This document shows, in pieces, positions 54,635 through 64,000 of a DNA stretch of 64,000 nucleotides. Numbering within the stretch: position 1 is the first letter of the stretch; each line of letters starts with the position of its first letter. The position numbers and the translations under genes were made by a program. Below the pieces are notes generated by a model. That model ran no database searches. It was given only the letters and a program-made list of their open reading frames with translations, and was not told the DNA's origin. The DNA comes from Lonicera japonica. Its lineage: Eukaryota; Streptophyta; Magnoliopsida; Dipsacales; Caprifoliaceae. The stretch covers positions 25,909,736 to 25,973,735 of the forward strand of contig CM038469.1 in NCBI GenBank assembly GCA_021464415.1. The letters are read 5' to 3'.

Positions 54635-54710
54635 GAGGGTTAGAGCTGGAGTTCTAACACACAGCGTTCTTTCTATTGAGTTAATTAGAGAGAAAACAGT
54701 TAGAGTGGAG

Positions 54711-55186
54711 TGTTGGAATTAAATCACTTAAGTCATCATGTCAAATCATCAAGAACTAAATTAAAACAATGATTAAACCGCGTACCTGGATCCATGACAA
54801 ACAAATGCGGAATACGAGGATCGATCACAATAACAGCACGGATCGAGCGGGTACGTGGTCTTCCTCAACCAAATCGCCTTAGTGTCTTGATGGGAATTTT
54901 GGTTCTCTTCTAGATGGGGAGAAGGGAGCCGTAATTTGATTTGGTGTATTGGGGACCATAACCCTAATATCAACTTTATATACAAACTAGTTGGAGTTCC
55001 CATTAAACCCTAATAAGCTCATATGAGGTATCTACACATTTGACCCACATTAATTTTAGTAGTCTATGGGCTTCACTAAAAATTAATTAGACCACTAAAA
55101 AATTAGCCCATTAATTAAATAGCAAATATAATTGAAATATTATAATATGTTGCCCACATAAATTAGAAAATATAAATTTTCTAACA
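54711..55186 (-). repeat. 3' LTR of the old copia element
   Basis: 476 bp; on the minus strand TGTTAGAAAATT...CAACA. Nearly identical to 60370-60845. Confidence 0.92.
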
Positions 55187-56042
55187 ATCTCCCACTTGGG
55201 CTACATATTAATCCTGAAACAATTATATCACAGAATTCTTTAAGCGCGGATCCATATGCTATTTATCCTTAGACTTCTCCTTAAACAATCTGGTCTATCT
55301 CATGTACGAGTAATGGAATTACCGCAGCTTTTATCACAGTAAGGTAGTGACTAAACCACGATTATCACCATACTAATACACTTAATAACATAGATCAAAT
55401 GTGGATGAGTAGCATGAAAATTACATGCAATGTGATCTTAGACATGCCTATTTCCAACTGGCCCAACTTTAATGAGATCAACATTAACCGTCCAAACTTT
55501 ATGTTAAACCACAATGGAAGGAAATAAAACAAATATTCAGAGTTAAGACGAAAATAAACCATCTTCTTTATTCTGCAGAAAATTTGCGTCTAAATAAAAG
55601 AGCATCCAGAATACAAACTCCCACTAAACCAGCACTTTATTAGATAACACAAAACCCAAATGAGCAATATACTCATGAAATACCTTATGTGTTAAGCCTT
55701 TAGTGAACGGATTCATAATCATGGAGTTTGTACTTATATGCTCTATAGACACGATAACTCTGAACTTCTTTTTTTTTCAACAACAAAAAAAAACTTAATA
55801 TCTATGTGCTTTAGATTTTCAAAAAATTTCTGTTGTTGTCGAATATAGCAAAATTAATTATTGTCACAAAATATCTTTAATGATCTTTCGACACTATCTA
55901 CAATTCACAGCCTAGTGACAAAATTGTGCAGCTATATCCCATCCAAAAATCGAAATCAGAACACCATATGATCTCCAACTGATCTGATTTTCGATACGTA
56001 AGTATATAATCCTTTTGTTCTCTTTAACTAGCGTATAACCCT

Positions 56043-56449
56043 TTAATTGGCTGCTTTCCGAAGATATATCATAGGGTTACTTAAATATCTATCAAATATT
56101 TTTACTATGAACGCTAAACCCAAATGCCTACATACTTTATGATACATCAGATTCCTTATAACTGATGCATAAGGAATCTTTTGCATCTCTTTCTTTTCAA
56201 CAATTTTTTGGGCACTTGTTGTGACATAAATTGTCTCCTTTAACATGAGAGTATTCCTGAATGACAATCTTTCATGCCAAATCTGGTAAGAATTTTTTCG
56301 ATATATCTCTTTCGTAAAAACCCTAAGTATAAATAATGATGATAATGTATTATATTCCTATACAAAGATATATCAACAACATAATAATAATCCACAGATA
56401 ATGTTACTCCCACTGAACTTATGATATAATAATCATCAACCGAAGACAA
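56043..56449 (-). pseudogene. Reverse-transcriptase C-terminal fragments of the old copia element
   Basis: GFLRKRYIEKILTRFGMKDC (56449 frame) and KEMQKIPYASVIRNLMYHKV followed by LGLAFIVKIFDRYLSNP (56267 frame) are the end of copia RT, where the family has L.Q..YI..VL.RF.M and IPYASAVGSLMYA...SRY..NP. The two overlap in different frames, so a frameshift separates them. RNase H should lie between 56040 and 55190 but is not clearly readable. Confidence 0.85.
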
Positions 56450-56669
56450 AACCTTACGAGAATAAATTCTTAATTGTAATGAAATATAAATGACAAAATT
56501 CTTAAGGCTATGAAGATTTCTTTAATTTAACGATTCTTGAGATTGATTTTTAGTTGCTATTATAGAAATTTTTATATGCCTTGATTGCTTAAGTCAAACA
56601 ATATTGAAACTCTGATGAATAATTTCTTGTCAATGTCAGAACTTCATAATTGAAGATATCAATTCATTT

Positions 56670-56867
56670 TCAATCAATGTTTCTAACTTTATTTCTCCTT
56701 TCAAACTCAATAATCTCAAAAAATTTGGCATTTTCCGTCTTAATAAAGGATTTATTCAAGGGATCATAAAATTTATAATCTCTCGATCTTTCAGTGTATC
56801 TAACAAAGTAGCAGCTTATTATTTGAGTCCAATTTCTTTTCTTAATGGCCTTACCACAGCTGGACAA
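56670..56867 (-). pseudogene. Integrase C-terminal fragment of the old copia element
   Basis: CYFVRYTERSRDYKFYDPLN and then IKTENAKFFEIIEFE match the copia integrase tail (usually GYSERSRGYRFYDP...ETGNARFFED). Upstream integrase core sequence to about 58000 is too decayed to delimit. Confidence 0.8.
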
Positions 56868-56999
56868 CCTATTTTAGCAACTGCTTTGAATAACACTGCT
56901 TAAAAAATATGCTGCTGTCTTAAGTGTTTCTTCCTAGAGTCATCATGGTAGAGAAGAATGATTAATCACGCTCCTTACCATATCCTTAAGCTTCTACTT

Positions 57000-58700
57000 T
57001 ATGTCTTAGCAACACTGTCCATACTTGGTTTGCCTAGCATGGTGTACTGTGAGACGATTCTGCATTTCTCTAAGAATTTCACAAAGGTCCAGAACATTGT
57101 TTACCTTATCCGTTATATCTACTGTAATATTTAACACCACAATCAGATTTCACGGCCTCAGCTTTCTTGCCTAGTTGATTTTCAACTCCAACTATGAAAG
57201 TCATAACAACGTTTAAGGATTGTAACTTCTCATTAATTGAATATAGGTACCCTTAATAATTGTCATGAACATAATAAAATACTGTTAACCATTCCAGAAG
57301 GCCGTATAGAACAGTTCACAGATATCGTCATGAATTAGTTCTAAGACAATTAAATTCCTTATGGCACCTAGTTTCCTTATGTTTGTCCATTCCCCCTTTA
57401 CACATTAAATACAGATTTTAAAATCTGTTAAATCAAGGGATTTTAAGAATTCCACAAGTCTCTTAATTCTCTATTTAGAGATTTATCCCAAATGCTTGTG
57501 CCATAACATAGAAGAATTCTTATCAGTTAATTTATGCTTTGTATCACATGAATCAATTTACAAGGTCTCATTATATGAGGTGGTTGTATCCGTATATAGG
57601 TTATCAATTAAAGAAATAGTAGCAAAATATTTGAATTTTGAAAAAGACTTAATTTTATTATTTTCAAATGAACAATAATAACCGTATTTGTCCAAATAAA
57701 AAAAATTATGTCTAAATGACAATACCATATAAGTCTCTCCCAAATTTAAAAGTAATTAGTCTTTAATGATAACTTAAAATTCCTTAGAACCTCAACTGTA
57801 ACTGTTTTGCCACTGCCCTGATAGATGAATATTTCAACATTAATTGGCTTTTGGCTCCACATATAACCTCTAAACACACTTAGGTGAGTAGTGTTACCAA
57901 AATCTACTCACAAAGTAATCACATGTACATAAGTTAAACTAACCACCGAACAAACCATAATGAGAAGTATATCCTACTTTACACGCCAAATGACGTATTT
58001 GAAACATTACTACGTCTATCCTTCTTGCAAAATTAATTGACAAATTCTTTATCATGTTTCTTTTGCAATTACTAAAGTGTTGTTCTAACTGCAGCTTCTT
58101 AATTTTTATCCTTTATCCTTTCCTTTAGAGGTGTTTGCTAGATGAGTAACCACTGTATTTTATCGCTAAATCTTTTATTCTTCTTGCACACTGTAAAATA
58201 TGAGCTCATTAAGAGATCATTAATTTATCCTTATGAGTATTGTAACTCATTATAAACTAACTGTATTGTGCGGGAAGAGAAATAAAGAACTTGATACACG
58301 AGCAAGTCATTAGACAGCCCTAACTTTAGTGCATTTAGTTTGAAAGCGATATCAGACATTTTCATAATGTACTTCCCTTATGTTCCTTTTCCTTATACCT
58401 TATTGAAACAAGACTAATCAAAAGGTTACTTGTTTCAGCCTTTTTTTTTATTTTGGCAAAAATATTTCTATATTTTCTTTAAGGAACTAAGTAGCATTTT
58501 TCTCATAAAGCCCCAAAAATTCTTGGAATAGAAGCGTTTTATTTCCAATTCTTAAAATTTGTGCCGTTAAGCACCGATACCGAATTTATGTTGGCAGATA
58601 TATAAAGCATAACTTAAAATTGAATAGAGAACAAATTATAAAAATTACAAACTTACAATTAATATAAATGTCATAATATATTAACAAACAATAAATATGA
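57000..58700 (-). other. Decayed interior of the old copia element
   Basis: By position this should hold gag, protease and integrase core. Frames are broken too often for a confident motif call. Confidence 0.4.
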
Positions 58701-58739
58701 ATGACACAATTATCCAAATTATCAATAGTGGTCCCCATC

Positions 58740-59520
58740 ACAAGATACCTAGCACAACTTTGATATTTAGTCTTTGGACAGAAACATCAACTTGTAATTG
58801 GTCATCTCAACGCAGTAATCAAATATAAATAACAAATCCTGTCAAATAATAAGACTTCCTTTGGGCCGACGTATTATTCACATGGAAAACTTGATTGTCA
58901 TATTATATTTATTACCACAGGTGTATGTATTATTCGGCCAAACAATAACCTTCCTTTGGGCCGATTATTATTCGCATAAATAACAAATACACACATCTTA
59001 ATATTCCAAAACAAACAAATTTACTTGATAGAGGTTACTTTGGTAACTTATCGTTTCAATTCATCTATTTCAAAATATCAGACAATTTGTGCTTCGCATC
59101 CTTATAATCTAAAAAAAATAGATTTTCTGTATTAATGAGATTTGCAAAGCATAAACCTTATCTTTCCCACATTAACGCGTACTGCAATTTTGGATTACTA
59201 GCAGTCTAGCGTTTTCGTGCCCAAATAAGACTGTAATAAGTACTCTCAATACAAGAATCAAATGTTGATAATAATTTCTGTCAAACAAAAAGCCTTTCTT
59301 TGGACTGACTTATTGCTCACATGAAAAACTTGAGAATTACCATACATTTATTCTCATGCGTGTGTTTATTATTCTGCCAAATAATAATCTTCCTTTGGGC
59401 TGATTATTAAATGCATGAATAATAATCACACAAATATCGAAAGAAAATAATGTCTATTATTTGGCCAAATAATAACTTTCCTTTAGGCCAATTATTATTT
59501 GCATAAATAATAAATATTAA
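58740..59520 (-). repeat. Leader repeats of the old copia element
   Basis: The motif CTTCCTTTGGGCCGATTATT and variants occurs five times (58853, 58951, 59293, 59389, 59477) with surrounding AAATAATAA and CACATGAAAAACTTG. The spacings 98, 342, 96 and 88 bp show a unit of about 440 bp duplicated in tandem, each with an internal pair. It lies between the primer site and gag. Confidence 0.7.
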
Positions 59521-60355
59521 TATCTAAATAGATAATAAGCTTAATCCATACCCTTAATCACAATAAATGTAAGAATAAATTCTTTAATCTTAATATATAT
59601 ATGGCACATAAATTAAAGCCGAATCCATAAATAAAAAATTATGCAGGAAGCTAGCAAACATTGGTAAACTTACACCAATATTAATACATATATATATATA
59701 TATATATATTAACCAAACATATATCTATATGTAAACCAACAGTAATATATATACAAAAACACATAACAACCATGTATATATATTATATAAATATGAAACC
59801 TACCTGTTCTTTAAATCTTTCGTCCTTTTATATATATATAAAATTACTTTAGTCAAATCAAACTCATAGATATATGAATAAACCTATATATATATATAAA
59901 GCCTTCATGTCCTTTGCGGCAACATCCCTTTTTTTTTTTTTTTTTTTTGAAACCAAAAAACCATACAACATCCACAGGACCATCAAATCGGATTAAAAGA
60001 TTTATGTATGCTCTGTCTTTAAACTGGATCCATATGTACATGTAGGGTCAAAAGGTTTTCATACATATATATGTTAAATAAAGAAACCTCACGGTCAAAT
60101 CGTAAAAAATAAGAAAAATGACTTTAGTTTAATTCTTATGCATAATTACATCCACTTATACATCATGGTCAAATCAATCGAGAGTTTCATCTATATGTAT
60201 AAAGGTCAAATCGCAACTACTATACTATTATCGTAACTTAGATCACTGCTACATGCAACTGAAGTTATATCCGTTTAATAGGTAGCCTTAATTGTATATA
60301 GCTGAACCCTTATAATAATAAATCTCACATAAATTTAATGATTTAACATGAAGTT

Positions 60356-60369
60356 GCTCTGATACCACT
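60356..60369 (-). other. Primer-binding site of the old copia element
   Basis: AGTGGTATCAGAGC on the minus strand directly follows the 5' LTR; this is the standard initiator tRNA-Met complement of copia elements. Confidence 0.85.
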
Positions 60370-60845
60370 TGTTGTAATTAAATCACTTAAGTCATCATGT
60401 CAAATCATCAAGAACTAAATTAAAACAATGATTAAACCGCGTACCTGGATCCATGACAAACAAATGCGGAATGCGAGAATCGATCACAATAACAGCACGG
60501 ATCGAGCGGGTACGTGGTCTTCCTCAACCAAATCGCCTTAGTGTCTTGATGGGAATTTTGGTTCTCTTCTAGATGGGGAGAAGGGAGCCGTAATTTGATT
60601 TGGTGTATTGGGGACCATAACCCTAATATCAACTTTATATACAAACTAATTAGAGTTCCCATTAAACCCTAATAAGCCCATATGAGGTATCTACACATTT
60701 GACCCACATTAATTTGAGTAGTTTATAGGCTTCACTAAAAATTAATTAGACCACGAAAAAATTAGCCCATTAATTAAATAGCAAATATAATTGAAATATT
60801 ATAATATGTTGCCCACATAAATTAGAAAATATAAATTTTCTAACA
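60370..60845 (-). repeat. 5' LTR of the old copia element
   Basis: 476 bp, differing from the left LTR at only a handful of positions by eye. It contains a TATA-like TTTGTATATAAAGTTG on the minus strand near 60645. Confidence 0.92.
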
Positions 60846-61389
60846 TGGAGTTCTAGCTTAGAGAGAAAAACTATTCCAGGAGGGAACTGAGTGGAAGAAA
60901 TACATACAAATAGAGAGAGGATAGGGTGAGGAGTACTCAGGTCCTGTTGTATTGATAGAGTGTTAATAATATAAAGGTTGGGGAATTTCCCTGTATAGTA
61001 TGTGTTTGTTTGTTCTTTATTGAACATTTAGACTTGAAACCTACTGCTCCACTATATTATATTTTAAAAAAAATGTTTACGATAAAAAAATATATGTTTA
61101 CGTACAATCTAGCTACACTATATATAAAGCTTTACTTCAGAAATTTTACTAGGTCCGTAAAATTACGAAACTATCTTTTACGCTTCTAAAATTTTAATAT
61201 AATTAATGTTTAAATGGGACTTAAACCCATGATCTTAAATCTAAAGAACACATGTGACCAACGCTTGACCAAATACCATTTGGACGCACTTATAAAATCT
61301 TATACATAATATGATGAGGGTGATGATTAAAAACGATTTTAGAGTGCTCGTGTAATTATGTGGAGTGCTAATATTATTACCCTTAATTT

Positions 61390-61705
61390 CTTAAGATTCT
61401 GTTTGATAGTAACAAGAAAATAGTAAGGAAAACAATTGATTTGTGTGAGAAGTTGGAAAATAAGTTGAGGCATGTAGTGAGATTAATCCTTACATTTTAT
61501 ATTTTTCTATGAAATATTTTTCTTTGGGGGTAGGAAAGAAAAATATTTCATAAAAAAATAAGCAAGGATGTAATATATATGATCATAAAAATAAGTATTA
61601 GATGGAGAGCATCTCACCATATGACTCAACTTATTTTGCAATTTCTCAAACAAATCAATTATTTTTTTCTATCATTTTCTATGTTATTATCAAACGGATA
61701 CTAAA
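61390..61705. mobile_element. MITE inside locus copy 3
   Basis: Inverted arms: TCTGTTTGATAGTAACAAG and AATTGATTTGTGTGAGAAG on the left pair with their complements near 61655-61700. Same element as at 38180-38465. Confidence 0.6.
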
Positions 61706-63036
61706 TATCATATCACAAATACATCAAGTGTGCCACCGATTTTAATACACGAGGCCTTCCCTAGGTATCCAATAACTTCTTTTCTTTCATTTTAAATTAT
61801 TCTATATAATTCATTAGTGGTACACAAATCACATTCACCAAGGTTTGGGTACGATAAGCTAAATACTATCTTCACAAATTTGGATTTCGCTTTTCTTTAT
61901 TATTTCTTCATTTCTATTTATTTTATTATATTGGGGTTCAGTTTGAGAATTAAATAGATGAATTGATCTTTTTATAAAACTTGGTGGAGATAATTTTTAT
62001 ATTGAGTAGATCATGTTTACAAAATTTAATTAAAAATTCAATTTAGAAGTAAGATAATCACCTAAAATTTCATGTACGAAAATAAATACATGTATCAAAT
62101 TTTTACATGCATGTCATTATCTGTGATATATGCTCATGCTGCTCTCCTCTACTACTAACTGGCCCGGTGGTAACTCTTTCTACTGTGGCACATTCACTCA
62201 TTTACCAGACTACCCGTATTTGGTGGCTTGGTATTATAAATTTCAAGTCATTTTAATGTAGCTTGTAGGTCACCTCTTCCATGTTGGATGGTCGGAGTCA
62301 TAAATTGGTCTCATAATGTCTGATCACATACCTTGGCGATCCACCCCATACCCGAGGAATAGTTCAATAACACTACGTCTAATCTCATACATAATATAAT
62401 GCCCGTTGCTTTGATACAAATTCTTAAGAATTCATAAGAACTTGTCTCTGAAAACTAGCTAGTTTGCAAGACAAAGATACTAATAGGTTCATATGCTTAA
62501 TAAATAATGTTTTTGAATGAAATAATTAGTTTGGGATGTGTAGCTGAAGTGAAAAGTTCAAAATTTAGCTTGGGAGATCCTTGTTTCAAGTATATGCAAC
62601 GTTATTTTTAACCAAATAAAATACACAAAAAAAGAAATTAAAGTTATCCTTTTCTTCTTTCCTCCTTTCTTTTTTTTTGTATTCTTTCTATGTCTTTGGA
62701 GTACAATTTAAAGTTCAATAGGATTTTTATAGTTGTTGGTAGACTCTCATGTCCTTGAAATCTAGAAAGTGTTTGCTCACAAAAGCTGAGAGCTTCAAAT
62801 ACAACAACCAATAATCTTGACCGATAAGTTTTTTTTTTCCTCTACGTAACTATTATTTTTTCTAACATCATATAACACTCCTAGATTAAAAAATTATATT
62901 AAAATATTTATGTGAAACACGGGCCATGACATTTTCCGTGTAATAATTATTAGTACGTTGGCACACAATGATGGAAAAGCAAAGAGAAAACGAGAAAAAA
63001 ATTTAGTGCCTTGATGGTTATAACACAAAGAACTGA

Positions 63037-63044
63037 TATAAAAC
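63037..63044 (+). promoter_or_regulatory. TATA box of the peptide gene, copy 3
   Basis: TATAAAAC in the conserved context CTGATATAAAA, 47 bp before the start codon; it corresponds to 14018 in copy 1. Confidence 0.55.
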
Positions 63045-63083
63045 ATGAAAGGAAAAAGTTTTAAGAGCACAATATTTTACAAG

Positions 63084-63156
63084 ATGAAATTTTACAAGAC
63101 TAAAATTATTTTATTGTTTTCTCTCATTCTCTTACTTTCAGTTGGATTCAATTCAG
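63084..63156 (+). CDS. Signal-peptide exon of the candidate secreted-peptide gene, copy 3
   Basis: This 73-bp exon encodes MKFYKTKIILLFSL and then ILLLSVGFNS before TCAG|GTACATG, exactly the length and splice phase of copy 1 (14080-14152). Differences from copy 1 fall mostly in the hydrophobic core and stay hydrophobic, apart from one Ile-to-Asn near the cleavage site. The second exon, expected about 780 bp downstream near 63940, was not found up to 64000, so it is either further right or lost. Confidence 0.5.
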
Positions 63157-64000
63157 GTACATGTGATTTTATTTCCTAATTAACAACCTCATGAGGTCTC
63201 TTGCTTATATATTCAGTCACAATTTTTTTCTCTTTTGCGTTTTCCATTTAAGGGTCTTTATTTTGCTTTTTGAATTCTCTCAAATCAAGAGTCTCAATTT
63301 TTACTTTTAGGCGGCCTTTGATCGTGACATGGACTCTTTTTACAAAATCCAAAAAAAAACAGGAATGAGGAAGAGAAACCCGCTTTGAGAGGGCGAAAAC
63401 TTCCAAAGATTGTTTATGTCGAGGAGAACCGGACCTTCGTTAAAAAGCCAACAACTCTATGCAATTCTCAAAATATATTTCAACCCTTTTTGACGTACAT
63501 GATACATCCTTATATGGAATATTATTAACTACCCACCAAGAGATCCATTTCAACTCTACTCCTATAATCTTATGTAACTACCTAAGACCACTATTACAAA
63601 TATTGTTTAAATTAGACCACATATATGCACACGCAATGCGTATGTTACTCGTATGTATTCAATTTGGGGAGTAATACTTAACAGAAGAGAAGGATGGTCT
63701 ACTAGTTAGGAAGCCCGGTATTCATTTGGAATGCTAATATATTCTTATTCCATAGTAAAACATATTAACATCTCCGCGCTTCTTAAATAGTTTAAGAAAA
63801 AAAATTATTCGAGATGCTATCTTACCAACCCTAGATTTTGTCCGTCTATCAAGATTCTCTAGATAATTTTGAAGTACTCTGGTATTCATTTGGAACGCTA
63901 ATATATTCTTATCCCATATATATAAAACATACTAAAAATTTGCTTCTCACTCTATTAACATCTCAACTGTCCTTAAATAGTGTAAGAAAAAATTTTATTC

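Larger units (their letters stand above)
54711..60845 (-). mobile_element. Old, decayed Ty1/copia element
   Basis: LTRs at 54711-55186 and 60370-60845 (476 bp each) are flanked by the 5-bp duplication TGGAG (54706-54710, 60846-60850). The element reads leftwards: 5' LTR on the right, primer site AGTGGTATCAGAGC on the minus strand (60369-60356), a long repeat-rich leader, decayed gag-pol with recognisable integrase and RT pieces, and a polypurine tract AAGTGGGAGAT beside the left LTR. Its coding region is full of stops, yet the LTRs remain very similar to each other. Confidence 0.93.
53662..61026 (+). mobile_element. Solo-LTR-like block, split by a copia element
   Basis: Comparison of copies 2 and 3 shows extra sequence in copy 3 from 53662 (TGACCTTGAAG) to 61026 (TTATTGAACA), that is TG...CA ends. 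Without the nested copia element (54711-60845, plus one TGGAG) it is about 1.2 kb. It contains a TATA box TATAAATA at 54627 and no coding region. No exact target-site duplication is seen (TATTA against TTTAG) and some locus sequence is missing at the junction, so the assignment as a solo LTR is tentative. Confidence 0.45.
61027..64000 (+). repeat. Peptide-locus duplication, copy 3 (right arm, direct)
   Basis: Continues the right inverted-repeat arm after the insertions. It matches copy 2 in reverse (49780-49521, 38630-36745) and copy 1 in direct orientation (12650-14580). It carries the MITE at 61390, the conserved TGGTGGCTTGGTATTATAAA region, a TATA box and the signal-peptide exon at 63084. 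The matching intron sequence can be followed to about 63600; beyond that the two copies diverge and the window ends. Confidence 0.8.

Noticed and set aside
1..64000. CRISPR array, bacterial operon or plasmid features
   Set aside because: No evenly spaced direct repeats with unique spacers, no bacterial genes; the content is plant nuclear.

Overview
The window is plant nuclear DNA: AT-rich, with long introns, En/Spm (CACTA), hAT, Mutator-like, Ty1/copia and Ty3/gypsy elements, and fragments of plant-only gene families (LOB-domain, LONELY GUY). It looks like a eudicot-type angiosperm; the species cannot be told. There are almost no ordinary host genes. Most of the window is transposable elements nested in one another, laid over a repeatedly duplicated small locus. 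LAYOUT. 1-10279: the right part of a CACTA transposon on the minus strand, whose TNP2-type transposase runs off the left edge. It is interrupted by a second, complete CACTA element (492-5058, TSD TGT) that carries a piece of a LOG cytokinin-activating enzyme gene, and by a solo LTR (5405-6944, TSD CTGAG). 10280-12640: spacer and a diverged second copy of that LTR. 12650-15140: copy 1 of a duplicated locus with a candidate 52-residue secreted-peptide gene in two exons. 15140-17733: AT-rich spacer with nested MITEs. 17734-27512: complete Ty3/gypsy element of Tat type on the minus strand (dual RNase H, TSD GGGCT) with a LOB-domain ORF on the opposite strand between pol and the 3' LTR. 27513-29560: decayed locus copy with a TRIM-like element. 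29580-31860: decayed gypsy element. 32600-34150: local duplication, one half split by a Mutator-like MITE. 34317-36823: two broken peptide-gene copies on the minus strand. 36740-50290 and 53145-64000: two arms of a large inverted duplication of the peptide locus around a hAT remnant. The left arm is split by a non-autonomous gypsy relative (38631-49520), itself split by a young Ty1/copia element (40511-48154). The right arm is split by a solo-LTR-like block (53662-61026) containing an old copia element (54711-60845). HOW IT FITS TOGETHER. Two observations stand out. First, a LOB-domain transcription-factor ORF, with about 300 bp of its own upstream sequence, sits antisense inside two unrelated retrotransposons, one gypsy and one copia; the copia copy is an intact 256-codon frame that takes the place of integrase, RT and RNase H. 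Second, a family of signal-peptide-encoding exons recurs at four places in conserved promoter contexts. One copy has a recognisable second exon and no fault visible to the eye; the rest are broken or run out of the window. All homology calls were made by reading translations and motifs; no database search was possible.
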